From assembly GCF_001513675.1 (NCBI RefSeq), contig NZ_CP013859.1, positions 993,081 to 1,057,080 on the forward strand: a DNA stretch of 64,000 bases, written 5' to 3'. Made by a program: the position numbers and the translations under genes. The stretch is from Microbacterium sp. XT11. Lineage in GTDB: Bacteria; Actinomycetota; Actinomycetes; Actinomycetales; Microbacteriaceae. Numbering within the stretch: position 1 is the stretch's first letter; every line of letters begins with the position of its first letter. Shown here in pieces: positions 23,462 to 32,786 of this stretch. The notes under the pieces were generated by a model that worked only from the letters and a program-made list of their open reading frames with translations, ran no database searches and was not told the origin of the DNA.

Positions 23462-24781
23462 GTGTCCGAAATCGCACTCGAAGCGCGCCATCTGTACAAG
23501 GTGTTCGGGAGGAACCCGAATCAGGTCGTACGGCGCCTGAAAGCAGGACAGAACCGGGGCGAGGTCGCCGATGCCGGCACCGCCGCCGTGATCGACGCCA
23601 GCTTCACCGTGAACCGCGGTGAGATCTTCGTGATCATGGGGCTCTCGGGCTCCGGCAAGTCCACCATCATCCGCATGCTCAACGGTCTCCACGAGGCGAC
23701 CGACGGGAGCGTAGTCGTCGTCGGCGACCCCATCACCGGCATCCCCGCGTCGAAGCTCCGCGAGATCCGCCGTGACCGCATCTCGATGGTGTTCCAGCAC
23801 TTCGCCCTGCTGCCGCATCGTACGGTCGCCGCGAATGTCGCCTATCCGCTCGAGCTCAAGGGCGTGCCCAAGGCCCAGCGCCTGGCGAAGGCCGACGAGA
23901 TCCTGTCGCTGGTCGGCCTCGCCGGTCTCGGCGACAAGCTGCCCAGTGAGCTTTCGGGCGGCATGCAGCAGCGCGTCGGCATCGCCCGCGCGCTCGCAGC
24001 CGACACCGACATCCTGCTCATGGACGAGGCGTTCAGCGCGCTCGACCCGCTGATCCGCCGGGAGATGCAGGAGCAGCTGCTCGAGCTGCAGCAGAAGCTG
24101 CACAAGACCATCGTGTTCATCACGCACGACCTCAACGAGGCGATGTTCCTCGGCGACCGCATCGCCGTGATGCGCGACGGCCGCATCGTGCAGATCGGCA
24201 CGCCGGAAGACATCCTCACCGACCCGGCCAACGACTACGTCGAGCAGTTCGTGCAAGACGTCGACCGTGCCCGCGTGCTCACGGCCGCGAACGTCATGGA
24301 GCGTCCGCGCCCGGTGGTGGCGCACACGGCAGGACCCCGCACGGCTCTGCGGCAGATGCGTGATTCCTCGATGTCGGCGACGTACGTGGTCGGCCGCGAC
24401 CGCCAGCTGGTCGGCATCGTGACCGACCGCGACGCGGTCAAGCTCGTGCGCAAGGGCGTGACCACCCTCGACTCGATCCTCAAGCCGGTGCCCCTCGCGG
24501 TGAACGAGGACGAGGTGCTCATGAACCTCTTCATCCCGTCCATCGAATCGCCCGTGCCCCTGGCCGTGACGGATGCCGCCGGCCGCCTGGTCGGCGTGAT
24601 CCCGCGTGTCACGCTGCTGGCGGCGCTCGGCCCCGGACCCGGCGCGACCGGCGAGCTCACCCTGCCTCTGCTGCCGATGCCGCAGGCCGAGATCGACGCC
24701 GTGCTCGGCGAAGCGGAGGTGGCGGCGGAGGCCGAGGCGCAGCCCGCCGCGGCGCCGCAGATCGAGGGAGGGAACCGCTGA
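23462..24781 (+). CDS. proV: Glycine betaine/proline ABC transporter ATP-binding protein (ProV/OpuAA type)
   Basis: This 439-residue ATPase has Walker A (GLSGSGKST), the signature LSGGMQQR and Walker B ([12 protein letters not shown]). It ends with two CBS domains (about residues 280-400; [18 protein letters not shown]), which in OpuA sense ionic strength or bind c-di-AMP. The insertion [18 protein letters not shown] between strand 1 and Walker A is typical of this family. GTG 23462 follows GGGGGAG; an upstream GTG at 23444 is also in frame. It is the first gene of a three-gene osmoprotectant importer. Confidence 0.92.
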   Translation: MSEIALEARHLYKVFGRNPNQVVRRLKAGQNRGEVADAGTAAVIDASFTVNRGEIFVIMGLSGSGKSTIIRMLNGLHEATDGSVVVVGDPITGIPASKLREIRRDRISMVFQHFALLPHRTVAANVAYPLELKGVPKAQRLAKADEILSLVGLAGLGDKLPSELSGGMQQRVGIARALAADTDILLMDEAFSALDPLIRREMQEQLLELQQKLHKTIVFITHDLNEAMFLGDRIAVMRDGRIVQIGTPEDILTDPANDYVEQFVQDVDRARVLTAANVMERPRPVVAHTAGPRTALRQMRDSSMSATYVVGRDRQLVGIVTDRDAVKLVRKGVTTLDSILKPVPLAVNEDEVLMNLFIPSIESPVPLAVTDAAGRLVGVIPRVTLLAALGPGPGATGELTLPLLPMPQAEIDAVLGEAEVAAEAEAQPAAAPQIEGGNR

Positions 24782-25728
24782 TGCCCGCGCTCAACATCGC
24801 CCCGATGGCGGACGGCTTCCGCATCCCCGTCGGAGACGCGGCGAAGTTCGTCGTCGACTGGATCCGCGACAACCTGAAGATCCTGCTCGACGTCGTCTCG
24901 AACGTCGTCGGCTTCCTCGTCGAGGGGCTCGCCGACGTGCTGAACTTCCTCCCCGCGCCCCTCATGATCGTGCTGTTCGCGGCGATCGCCTGGCTGCTGC
25001 GTTCGTGGCAGCTCGCGGTGGGCACGGCCGTGACGTTCGCGCTCATCGTCGGCATGGACCAGTGGGATCACGCCATGGAGACGCTCGCGCTCGTGCTCGT
25101 CGCGGCGCTGGTGACGGTGGCGATCTCGGTGCCGCTCGGCATCTGGGCTGCGCGCAACGACAGGGTCAGCGCGATCGTGAAGCCCGTGCTCGACTTCATG
25201 CAGACGATGCCGTCGATGGTGTACCTGATCCCGGTGATCGTGTTCTTCGGCGTCGGCTTCGTGCCCGGCGTCATCGCGACCGTGATCTTCTCGCTGCCTC
25301 CCGGCGTGCGGCTGACCGAGCTCGGCATCCGCGGTGTCGACTCCGAGACCGTTGAGGCCGGCCACGCCTTCGGCGCTGCACCGGGGCAGATCCTGCGCGG
25401 CATCCAGCTGCCGCTGGCCATGCCGACGATCATGGCCGGCATCAACCAGGTCATCATGCTCGCGCTGTCGATGGCGGTCATCGCCGGCATCGGCGGTGCC
25501 AACGGTCTCGGCAAGGAGGTCGCCGCGGCGCTGGCGACCATCAACATCCCGCAGGGCGTCGAGGCCGGGCTCGGCGTCGTGTTCATCGCGGTCTTCCTCG
25601 ACCGCGTCACCGCGGCGCTGGGAACGCCGAGCGATCACCCGTCGTCGCTCCTGGGCATGCTCGCCCGGCGCCGCAACGCGCGCCGCCAGGCGATCGCGGA
25701 TGCCGCGGCGCAGCCGGTCGCCGTCTGA
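24781..25728 (+). CDS. proW: Glycine betaine/proline ABC transporter permease (ProW/OpuAB type)
   Basis: This 315-residue inner-membrane protein has about seven hydrophobic segments, the family motif TMPSMVYLIPVIVFFGVG, and the EAA-like loop ETVEAGHAFGAAPGQIL. Its ATG overlaps the ATPase stop by one base, so the two are translated together. It should form the translocation channel for betaine with the binding protein at 25777. Confidence 0.92.
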   Translation: MPALNIAPMADGFRIPVGDAAKFVVDWIRDNLKILLDVVSNVVGFLVEGLADVLNFLPAPLMIVLFAAIAWLLRSWQLAVGTAVTFALIVGMDQWDHAMETLALVLVAALVTVAISVPLGIWAARNDRVSAIVKPVLDFMQTMPSMVYLIPVIVFFGVGFVPGVIATVIFSLPPGVRLTELGIRGVDSETVEAGHAFGAAPGQILRGIQLPLAMPTIMAGINQVIMLALSMAVIAGIGGANGLGKEVAAALATINIPQGVEAGLGVVFIAVFLDRVTAALGTPSDHPSSLLGMLARRRNARRQAIADAAAQPVAV

Positions 25729-25776
25729 CTCACAGTACCCATACGAAACGCACGAGAACATACGAAAGGACGCACC

Positions 25777-26691
25777 ATGAAGAAGTTCCGGCACATCACA
25801 GCAGGGGTGGCACTCGCTGCCGCCGCATCCCTCGCCCTCGCGGGCTGCGCGAGCGGCGACGACGGAGCCGCGGGAGGCGACGGCGACAACGGTGACAAGG
25901 GCACCATCACCCTCGGCTACCTGCCCAGCTGGACCGACGGCCTCAGCATGGCCTACCTCGCGCAGGACCAGCTCGAGAAGCTCGGCTACACGGTCGAGAT
26001 GGAGGAGATGACCGAGGCGGGCCCGCTGTTCACCGGCCTCGCCAGGGGCGACTTCGACGTGTATCCCTCGGCGTGGCCCCAGGTCACCCACAAGGAGTAC
26101 ATGGAAACCTACGGCGACGACCTGGAGGACCTCGGCGCGTACTACGACGGCGCGGTGCTCACCATCGCCGTACCGTCGTACATGGACGACATCGACTCGA
26201 TCGAGGACCTCGCAGGCCAGGCCGACCGGTTCGGCGGCAAGATCGTCGGCATCGAGCCGGGTGCGGGCCTGACGGGTGTGACGAAGGACTCGATGATGCC
26301 CGAGTACGGTCTCGACGGCGAGTACGAGCTGCTCACCTCGTCGACCGCGGGCATGCTCGCCGAGCTCGACACCGCCTACGCCGCCGAGGAGGACATCGTC
26401 GTTACGCTGTGGCGGCCGTTCTGGGCGTACAACAGCTGGGACATGAAGGACCTCGAAGACCCGAAGGGCGCCATGGGCAAGCCCGAGACGCTGAACTTCA
26501 TCGCGCACGCCGGTGTCAGCGACGAGTTCCCCGAGGCCGCCGAGCTGTTCGGCAAGATCACGCTGAACGACGAGCAGTACGGCGCGCTCGAGGGCCTCGT
26601 GACCAGCGAGGAGTACAAGGGCAAGCCGGCCGAGGCCGTCGACAAGTGGATCGAGGAGAACGGCGACCAGTTCGACTGGATCGTCGAGTAA
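25777..26691 (+). CDS. proX: Glycine betaine ABC transporter substrate-binding lipoprotein (ProX/OpuAC type)
   Basis: This 304-residue lipoprotein has a signal peptide and lipobox (LALAGC, Cys24). It carries the OpuAC fold with ITLGYLPSWTDGLSMAYL, DVYPSAWPQVTHKEYM and VVTLWRPFWAYNSWD, where Trp residues would form the aromatic box that holds a trimethylammonium group. The ribosome site GAAAGGA precedes ATG 25777. It completes the ProVWX-type operon and is followed by a terminator hairpin at 26701. Confidence 0.9.
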   Translation: MKKFRHITAGVALAAAASLALAGCASGDDGAAGGDGDNGDKGTITLGYLPSWTDGLSMAYLAQDQLEKLGYTVEMEEMTEAGPLFTGLARGDFDVYPSAWPQVTHKEYMETYGDDLEDLGAYYDGAVLTIAVPSYMDDIDSIEDLAGQADRFGGKIVGIEPGAGLTGVTKDSMMPEYGLDGEYELLTSSTAGMLAELDTAYAAEEDIVVTLWRPFWAYNSWDMKDLEDPKGAMGKPETLNFIAHAGVSDEFPEAAELFGKITLNDEQYGALEGLVTSEEYKGKPAEAVDKWIEENGDQFDWIVE

Positions 26692-26700
26692 CCCGTATAC

Positions 26701-26726
26701 ACATCTGGGGCCGACTCGCCAGATGT
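26701..26726 (+). terminator. Hairpin terminator after the betaine operon
   Basis: ACATCTGG (26701-26708) pairs perfectly with CCAGATGT (26719-26726) across a 10-nt loop, 10 nt after the stop codon. Confidence 0.7.
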
Positions 26727-26846
26727 CGGACGGGATGCACGTCTCGTCCGACCGGTGGGTGTCGGCCCCGGTTCGTGTCGCTAGGCCAAAGGGCGGCGGT
26801 GTGCAACGGGCACCCGGCGAGACGGCGGCGGGCGTAGCCTGTCGGT

Positions 26847-28307
26847 GTGGACGGGTTCGCTGCGGTCGACTTCGGGTTCGCCCGCGAGGCGCTCCAGCGG
26901 GGCATCGCGGCGCTGTACCTCGTCGCGTTCCTCTCGACGCTCAACCAGTTCCGCCCGCTGCTCGGCGAGCGCGGCCTTCTCCCCGCACCGGCACTGCTGG
27001 AGTGGGTGGCCGCCTCCGACTCCCGCCGGCGGATGCTGCATCCGACGCTGTTCCGCCGCATCCGTTACACCGACCGTCGCCTCGTCGCTCTGTGCTGGTG
27101 CGGCATCGCCGTGGCCGCGCTGCTCGTCGTCGGCCTTCCGCAGCTCGCCCCGCCGTGGGTGCCCATGATCTGCTTCCTCGCGTTGTGGCTCGGGTACATG
27201 TCGATCGTCAGCATCGGGCAGACGTTCTACTCCTTCGGGTGGGAGACGCTGCTGCTCGAATGCGGCTTCCTGGCGGCCTTCCTCGGCTCACGCGACCAGC
27301 CGCCGCCGACCGTCGTGATCGTGCTGTTCTGGTGGCTGCTGTTCCGGCTGGAGTTCGGCGCTGGCATGATCAAGATCCGCGGAGGCCGCGAATGGCGCGA
27401 CCTCACGGCGCTCATGTACCACCACGAGACACAGCCGATGCCCGGTCCGCTCAGCCGTCAGGCCCACCTGCTGCCGAGGTGGTTCCATCGCGGGGAGGTG
27501 CTCGGCAATCACTTCGCGCAGCTGGTCGTGCCGTTCTTCCTCTTCGCGCCGATCCTGTCGCTGTGGGTGCCCGGCCCTGTGCCGCAGATCGTGGGGACCG
27601 TCGCCGCGGCGATCGTGATCGCGACGCAGGCCTGGCTCGTGCTCACCGGCAACTTCGCGTGGCTCAACTGGGCGACCATCGTCATCGCGTTCTCGGCGGT
27701 CTCGATTCCTGGCGTCGGGGCACCGTCCGACCGCGGCGCCGACTGGCCCGGCATCCCGCTGTACTGGTTCGTCATCACGTGCGCCGTCGGCCTGCTCTAC
27801 GTCGTGCTCAGCTGGCCCGCGCTGCGCAACCTCTTCGCCCGGCGCCAGCTCATGAATGCCAGCTTCAACCGGTGGCAGCTCGCGAACGCCTACGGCGCCT
27901 TCGGCACCGTCACGAAGGAGCGCATCGAGTACGTGGTCGAGGGCTCGCCCGATGACAACGGCTCCGAGTGGCGCGAGTACGAGTTCAAGGGCAAGCCCGG
28001 CGACGTGCACCGCATCCCCCGCCAGTTCGCGCCGTACCACCTGCGACTCGACTGGCTGATGTGGTTCCTCCCGCTGGGGCGATCGCTCGACGACTGGTTC
28101 ACGGCGTTCCTCGTGCGGCTGCTCGAAGCGGATGCTCCGACGCTGGCGCTGCTGCGCGTCGACCCCTTCCACGGAGAGCAGCCGCGCATGGTGCGCGTCG
28201 TGTCGTATCGGTATCGATTCGCGACACGCGCCGAGCGCAGAGCGGACGGGGTCAGATGGGTGCGCACGGGCCGACGCGTGATCCTCGGGCCCGTGGGACT
28301 GCGGTGA
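26847..28307 (+). CDS. Lipase maturation factor-like membrane protein (LMF1 family)
   Basis: This 486-residue protein has eight or more membrane segments in the first ~350 residues and a soluble C-terminal part. The family signatures are clear: SFGWETLLLECGFLAAFLG, then LLFRLEFGAGMIKIRGG with EWRDLTALMYHHETQPMP, and YEFKGKPGDVHRIPRQFAPYH in shorter pieces (EYEFKGKPGD, RQFAPYHLRLDW). Vertebrate LMF1 helps fold lipases; the bacterial role is unknown. A TAGCCT hexamer at 26835-26840 lies 6 nt before GTG 26847, indicating a leaderless transcript. Confidence 0.85.
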   Translation: MDGFAAVDFGFAREALQRGIAALYLVAFLSTLNQFRPLLGERGLLPAPALLEWVAASDSRRRMLHPTLFRRIRYTDRRLVALCWCGIAVAALLVVGLPQLAPPWVPMICFLALWLGYMSIVSIGQTFYSFGWETLLLECGFLAAFLGSRDQPPPTVVIVLFWWLLFRLEFGAGMIKIRGGREWRDLTALMYHHETQPMPGPLSRQAHLLPRWFHRGEVLGNHFAQLVVPFFLFAPILSLWVPGPVPQIVGTVAAAIVIATQAWLVLTGNFAWLNWATIVIAFSAVSIPGVGAPSDRGADWPGIPLYWFVITCAVGLLYVVLSWPALRNLFARRQLMNASFNRWQLANAYGAFGTVTKERIEYVVEGSPDDNGSEWREYEFKGKPGDVHRIPRQFAPYHLRLDWLMWFLPLGRSLDDWFTAFLVRLLEADAPTLALLRVDPFHGEQPRMVRVVSYRYRFATRAERRADGVRWVRTGRRVILGPVGLR

Positions 28308-28397
28308 CGCGGGTGATCGTCCCCTCCTCGTCCGAGCGCGGCGAAACGCCCCGGCCGGGGAGAGCCCGGACGGAGCGTTCCGTCTCACTCGGTGCGA

Positions 28398-29165
28398 TCA
28401 CCGGATCCGCTTGCGGTACGAGAGCATCGCCAGCATGTAAGCCACCACGAGGATGCCGACGCACCACGCCAGCGCCACCCAGATGTCGGAGCCGACCGGC
28501 TGCTCGGCGAACAGCGCCTGGATCGTGTTGACGATCGAGGTCACCGGCTGGTTCTCGGCGAACCACCGCACCGGGCCCGGCATGGTGTCGGTCGGCACGA
28601 ACGCCGAGCTGATGAACGGCAGGAAGATGAGCGGGTACGAGAACGCGCTCGCTCCGTCGACGGTCTTCGCGCTGAGCCCCGCGATGATCGCCAGCCACGT
28701 GAGCGCCAGCGTGAACAGCAGCAGGATGCCGATGGCGCCAAGCCACGCCAGCACGCCTGCGCCGGTGCGGAACCCCATGAGGAATCCCACCGCGAAGATG
28801 ATCGCCAGCGTGATCGCGTTCGCGACGAGCGACGTGATCACGTGCGCCCACAGCACGCTCGACCGCGCGATCGGCATGGAGTGGAACCGCTCGAAGATGC
28901 CGCTCTGCAAGTCGGTGAACAGCCGGAACGCCGTGTAGGCGATCCCCGACGCGATCGCGATGAGCAGGATGCCGGGGAGCAGGTAGTTGACGTAGTTCTC
29001 CGCGCCCGTGCTCTGACGCAGTGCGCCGCCGAACACGTACACGAACAGCAGCATCAGGGCGATCGGGGTGACCGCGGTCGTGATGATGGTGTCCGCGCTG
29101 CGGAAGATGTGCCGCAGGGAGCGGCCGGTGAGTGTCGCCGTGTCGGCGATGACGTGCGTGGTCAT
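28398..29165 (-). CDS. ABC-2 type transporter permease (drug efflux, DrrB-like)
   Basis: This 255-residue membrane protein has six hydrophobic segments with the ABC-2 order. The motif YVNYLLPGILLIAIASGIAYTA (quoted in part: LLPGILLIA) and FHSMPIARSSVLWAHV are typical of daunorubicin-resistance type permeases. It overlaps the ATPase stop by 4 nt and is the last gene of the PadR/DUF1048/ATPase/permease operon. Convergent with the LMF gene; the 90-bp gap holds a GC-rich palindrome but no clear terminator. Confidence 0.9.
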   Translation of the reverse strand: MTTHVIADTATLTGRSLRHIFRSADTIITTAVTPIALMLLFVYVFGGALRQSTGAENYVNYLLPGILLIAIASGIAYTAFRLFTDLQSGIFERFHSMPIARSSVLWAHVITSLVANAITLAIIFAVGFLMGFRTGAGVLAWLGAIGILLLFTLALTWLAIIAGLSAKTVDGASAFSYPLIFLPFISSAFVPTDTMPGPVRWFAENQPVTSIVNTIQALFAEQPVGSDIWVALAWCVGILVVAYMLAMLSYRKRIR

Positions 29166-29947
29166 GCTGCGCGCTCCTTCTGGGTTTCAGGGTCGGAACC
29201 GGGTCCGACGAGGGTGAGGAAGATCTCTTCCAGGCTCGGCTGCTTCTCGACGTACTCGACCTTCGCCGCCGGCAGCAGCGCCTTGAGCTCGGCGAGCGTG
29301 CCGTCGGCGATGATGCGGCCCTGGTGCAGGATCGCGATGCGGTCGGCAAGCTGCTCGGCCTCGTCGAGGTACTGAGTGGTGAGCAGCACCGTGGTGCCGG
29401 AGCTCGCCAGCTGCTTCACGACCTCCCACACCTCGATGCGCGCCTCGGGGTCGAGGCCCGTCGTCGGCTCGTCGAGGTAGATGACCTCGGGGTCGCCGAC
29501 CAGGCTCATCGCGATGTCGAGCCGGCGCCGCATGCCGCCGGAGTACGTGCCGGCCTTGCGGCCACCGGCATCCGTGAGCCGGAAGGTCGCGAGCAGCCGG
29601 TCGGCGATCGCGCCGGGGTCGGGCAGATGCCGCAGCTTCGCCACGAGCACGAGGTTCTCGCGCCCGGTGAGCACCTCGTCGACCGCGGCGAACTGGCCGG
29701 TGAGGCTAATCGACTCGCGCACCTTCAGCGGGTCGGCTGTGACATCGTGCCCCTGCACCGACGCCGTACCGGCATCCGGTGTGAGCAGCGTCGACAGGAT
29801 GCGCACCATGGTGGTCTTGCCGGCGCCGTTCGAGCCGAGCAGGGCGAAGATCGAGCCCTTCTCGACCTCGAAGTCGACGCCGCGCAGCACGTGCAGGTCC
29901 TTGTAGGACTTCTCGATGCCGCGCACCGAGATGGCGGGGGTGGTCAT
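29162..29947 (-). CDS. ABC transporter ATP-binding protein (DrrA-like)
   Basis: This 261-residue ATPase has Walker A (LGSNGAGKTTM), the signature YSGGMRRRLDIA and Walker B (VIYLDEPTTGLD), plus a C-terminal extension ending SLEEIFLTLVG as in DrrA/CcmA drug exporters. It should power the permease at 28398. The start overlaps the DUF1048 stop by 4 nt, showing tight coupling. Confidence 0.92.
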   Translation of the reverse strand: MTTPAISVRGIEKSYKDLHVLRGVDFEVEKGSIFALLGSNGAGKTTMVRILSTLLTPDAGTASVQGHDVTADPLKVRESISLTGQFAAVDEVLTGRENLVLVAKLRHLPDPGAIADRLLATFRLTDAGGRKAGTYSGGMRRRLDIAMSLVGDPEVIYLDEPTTGLDPEARIEVWEVVKQLASSGTTVLLTTQYLDEAEQLADRIAILHQGRIIADGTLAELKALLPAAKVEYVEKQPSLEEIFLTLVGPGSDPETQKERAA

Positions 29948-30315
29948 GGTCGTCCTTCCTTTCCGATGGCCTCGTCGACGGCTGCGATGAGCTTCGTGCG
30001 CTCCTTGTCGATCCAGCGCTTGCCGCCGTACGACTCGGCGAAGGTCTCGGTGAACTCCACGGGGTCGTCGCCGACGATGGCGCCGACGGGGGTGCCGTCG
30101 ATCGCGGCGCGCTCCCACAGGTCGGCGAGGTCGGTGAACATCTGCACGAGGGTGTCGCCGTCGGTGACGCCTCCGTACACGAGGTAGTAGCGGTGCTGTG
30201 CGGTCGCGACCCCGCGGTAAGGCTCAGGGAGAGCCTCGATGCGCTTCTTCGCCTCGCGGTACTGCTTCTTCTGGTCGAGCGGCCCGGTGATCATCTCGAT
30301 CCATTTGGCGGCCAT
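29944..30315 (-). CDS. DUF1048 family protein
   Basis: This 123-residue soluble helical protein starts MAAKWIEMITGPLDQKKQYRE and contains LPEPYRGVATAQHRYYLVYG. Both are typical of DUF1048 proteins, which are regularly encoded between PadR regulators and ABC exporters. The role is unknown; a co-regulator or chaperone of the transporter has been guessed from context. It starts 1 nt after the PadR stop and overlaps the ATPase start. Confidence 0.85.
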   Translation of the reverse strand: MAAKWIEMITGPLDQKKQYREAKKRIEALPEPYRGVATAQHRYYLVYGGVTDGDTLVQMFTDLADLWERAAIDGTPVGAIVGDDPVEFTETFAESYGGKRWIDKERTKLIAAVDEAIGKEGRP

Positions 30316-30316
30316 G

Positions 30317-30667
30317 TCAGTTCTCCTTCGACGTGGTGTCGGTCTTGTGGGTGTTCAGCTTCTCGATGTGCTGCACGAGGAAGTCCCAGGTCTTCCAGAA
30401 CTCCTCGAGCTCGGCGGCGCCCTGCGCGTTGAGGGAGTACACCTTGCGGGGCGGACCCTTCTCACTCGGCACCTTCTCGACGTCGACGAGGCTCTTCTGC
30501 TCGATACGGACGAGCAGGGCGTAGATCGTGCCCTCGGCGATGTCGGTGAATCCGTGGTCGCGCAGTCTGGCGGTGATCTCGTATCCGTACGCCGGCTGCT
30601 CCGCCAGGAGCGCGAGGACGATGCCCTCGAGCGTGCCCTTGAGCATCTCGGTCATCTGCTTGCCCAT
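30317..30667 (-). CDS. PadR-family transcriptional regulator
   Basis: This 116-residue regulator has the PadR winged helix: LKGTLEGIVLALLAEQPAYGYEI (in part), then GTIYALLVRIEQKSLV, and a short dimerisation helix. It probably represses its own four-gene drug-export operon and is relieved by a toxic compound. ATG 30667 is preferred over 30679 because GGAGGG lies 5 nt upstream. A large palindrome at 30689-30743 covers its promoter. Confidence 0.9.
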   Translation of the reverse strand: MGKQMTEMLKGTLEGIVLALLAEQPAYGYEITARLRDHGFTDIAEGTIYALLVRIEQKSLVDVEKVPSEKGPPRKVYSLNAQGAAELEEFWKTWDFLVQHIEKLNTHKTDTTSKEN

Positions 30668-30688
30668 CGGACCCTCCATTCACTACTT

Positions 30689-30743
30689 GGTGTTGTTGAG
30701 TACCGGTACAAAGTAACACTAGGTACCGCTACTCAGCAACACC
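30689..30743. promoter_or_regulatory. Long inverted repeat, candidate PadR operator
   Basis: GGTGTTGTTGAGTA (30689-30702) and TACTCAGCAACACC (30730-30743) are complementary at 13 of 14 positions. Nested inside is a second inverted repeat, GGTAC and GTACC, around an AT-rich centre. The site lies 22 bp upstream of the PadR start and extends toward the end of the MFS gene. Confidence 0.75.
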
Positions 30744-30772
30744 GAATACTGAAGAAGTTCCCGTGTCGGCGT

Positions 30773-32230
30773 TCACCGCCCCGGACTGGCCTCCGTGATC
30801 TGCTCGCGCTCGGCTTCGAGATGGGCGCGGACGGCCCGGATGCCGGGAAGAAGCAGGGCCGCGGCGGCCGCGACACCGAGCCCGATCAGCGCCACGACCA
30901 CCGAGGCTCCGAGGGCGTCGAGCACGCGCGGCTGCGTCCACTCGCCGTTCACGACGCCGAAGAACACCGTGGTCGACACGGCGATGCCGGCTGCGGCCCC
31001 GAGCTGCTGGAATGTGCTGTACGTGCCGGAGGCGGCGCCGGCATCAGACACCGGCACGGTCGCGAGGGCGACGTCGATGAGCGGGATGATGATGAGCGAG
31101 AGCCCTACGCCGGCCGTGAGCATCGCGGGCGCCGCCGTCCATCCGCCGAAGCCTGCGCCGTCTGCCGACAGCACGGCGAATGTCCACGCGATGCCGGCGG
31201 CCATGAGCACGCATCCGATGACGATCATGATCTTGCCGAGCTTGGTGGTCATCGGCACGGCGATCCCCGTGCCGATCATGGCCCCGATGCTGAAGGCGAG
31301 CAGGTTGAGTCCGGCGGCGAGGGCGTCGAAGCCGAGCGCGAGCTGCAGGTAGAGGATGAACGGCAGCGTGAACGCGTTCATCGCGCCCTGGAACATCGCC
31401 TGCGTGACGAGTCCGGCCGAGAAGCCGCGGTTGCGGAACAGCGGCAGCGGCAGCAGGGCCGAGCCGTCTCGTGCCGCCCGGCGGCGTGCGTGGGCGACGA
31501 ACAGCACGAGCAGCGCGACGCCTGTCGCGTCGAGGGCCCACAGCCACGCGGGCCACTCGAGAGTCCGCCCCTCGATGAGCGGGATCATCAGGCACAGCAG
31601 TGCGGCGGTGAGCAGCGCGACGCCGGTGAGATCGGTGCGAAGGGGACGGTCGGAGCGGGTCTCGGGCACGCTGCGCACGGCGATCGCGTAGATGACCACG
31701 CCGACGGGGACGTTGATGAGCAGGATCGAACGCCAGCCGAGCCCGAGCAGGTCGGCGTCGACGAGCCAGCCGCCGAGGATCGGGCCGACGACGGCGGCGA
31801 TTCCGCTGACGGCGCCGATGATGCCGTAGACGGGCGTGCGCTCGCGTGGCGTGTAGAGGGCCTGCACGGTCGCCAGCAGCTGCGGCACCATGAGCGCGGC
31901 GAAGAGTCCCTGGATCACGCGGAAGGTGACGAGAGGCGGGCCCGACCACGCGGCGGCTCCCGCTGCCGATGCAAGTGTGAAGCCGACGATGCCGACGAGG
32001 AAGAGGCGCCTGCGGCCGAAGATGTCGCCGAGCCGGCCGCCGGTGATGAGCGCGACCGCGAACGCCAGCATGTAGCCGGAGACGATCCACTCCAGCTCCG
32101 CATCGCGGGCGTCGAGACCCTGGCCGATGGCGGGGAGTGCGACCTGCACGATCGTCGCATCGAGCAGGTCCATGAACGAGGCGAAGAGCAGGATGCCGAC
32201 GGCCAGGCCGCGGCGAGAGGTGTCGGCCAT
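30773..32230 (-). CDS. MFS drug transporter, DHA2 (EmrB/QacA) family
   Basis: This 485-residue protein has 14 predicted membrane segments. Motif A is GRLGDIFGRRRLF and motif C-like GIAAVVGPILGGWLVD follows in helix 5. The start LLFASFMDLLDATIVQVALP is typical of DHA2 exporters, where the Asp residues couple drug export to proton entry. It is divergent from a MarR gene with several palindromes between, so efflux is probably drug-inducible. The ATG at 32230 begins the protein shortly before the first helix. Confidence 0.9.
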   Translation of the reverse strand: MADTSRRGLAVGILLFASFMDLLDATIVQVALPAIGQGLDARDAELEWIVSGYMLAFAVALITGGRLGDIFGRRRLFLVGIVGFTLASAAGAAAWSGPPLVTFRVIQGLFAALMVPQLLATVQALYTPRERTPVYGIIGAVSGIAAVVGPILGGWLVDADLLGLGWRSILLINVPVGVVIYAIAVRSVPETRSDRPLRTDLTGVALLTAALLCLMIPLIEGRTLEWPAWLWALDATGVALLVLFVAHARRRAARDGSALLPLPLFRNRGFSAGLVTQAMFQGAMNAFTLPFILYLQLALGFDALAAGLNLLAFSIGAMIGTGIAVPMTTKLGKIMIVIGCVLMAAGIAWTFAVLSADGAGFGGWTAAPAMLTAGVGLSLIIIPLIDVALATVPVSDAGAASGTYSTFQQLGAAAGIAVSTTVFFGVVNGEWTQPRVLDALGASVVVALIGLGVAAAAALLLPGIRAVRAHLEAEREQITEASPGR

Positions 32231-32249
32231 GCGAGGCCCCCTTCTAGAA

Positions 32250-32295
32250 TGAGGTGTCTCAGGAATGAGATATTCCCAAAGTGGGAAGATCCCAC
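32250..32295. promoter_or_regulatory. Overlapping palindromes, candidate MarR operator
   Basis: Three inverted repeats lie in the 94-bp divergent region: TGAG-N4-CTCA (32250-32261), TTCCCA-AAG-TGGGAA (32273-32287) and GTGGGA-AGA-TCCCAC (32281-32295); the last two overlap and share an arm. MarR dimers bind 15-20 bp palindromes, so this region probably represses both the pump and the regulator. Confidence 0.7.
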
Positions 32296-32324
32296 GACGG
32301 AGAGAATATGACTGGGGGTCCTCC

Positions 32325-32786
32325 ATGTCAAGCAAGGCCGACGTCACGCGACGCCTCCTCGACCTCATGCAGGTGTTCATCGCGGATGCCGTGCTCACGA
32401 ACGAGCGCATCGCACGGTCGCTCGGGCTCAGCGTCGTCGACCTTCAGGCGTTCGGCGTGCTGGTCCGCGCGGGGCGTCCGCTCACGGCGGGGGAGCTGAG
32501 CCAGCGCACCGAGCTGCCGACCAGCACGACCACGCGCGTGATCGACCGGCTGGAGCGCGAGGGGTTCCTGCAGCGCGCCGCCGATCCTGCCGACCGGCGC
32601 CGGGTCGTGCTGCACCCGCGCCCTGATGCGTTCGAGCGCTTCGCCTCAGGCGAGCAGGGCGACCCTTACGCCGACGTCACGGCCCAGGTCGAGCGCGCGC
32701 ACGAGCAGTTCACCGTCGCGGAGCTCGAGACCGTCGCCCGGTACTTCGAGGCCGTGTCGGCTGCCGCGACCCCGCCCCGACCCTGA
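32325..32786 (+). CDS. MarR-family transcriptional regulator
   Basis: This 153-residue regulator has the MarR winged helix: LTAGELSQRTELPTSTTTRVID (recognition helix) and the wing RAADPADRRRVVL. It is divergent from the DHA2 pump it most likely controls. ATG 32325 begins MSSKADVTRRLLDLM. The stop codon lies inside a 23-bp tandem repeat. Confidence 0.88.
   Translation: MSSKADVTRRLLDLMQVFIADAVLTNERIARSLGLSVVDLQAFGVLVRAGRPLTAGELSQRTELPTSTTTRVIDRLEREGFLQRAADPADRRRVVLHPRPDAFERFASGEQGDPYADVTAQVERAHEQFTVAELETVARYFEAVSAAATPPRP

Noticed and set aside
28349-28360. CCCCGGCCGGGG as a terminator
   Set aside because: Palindrome without a loop; a stable hairpin would need opening of central pairs, so support is weak.
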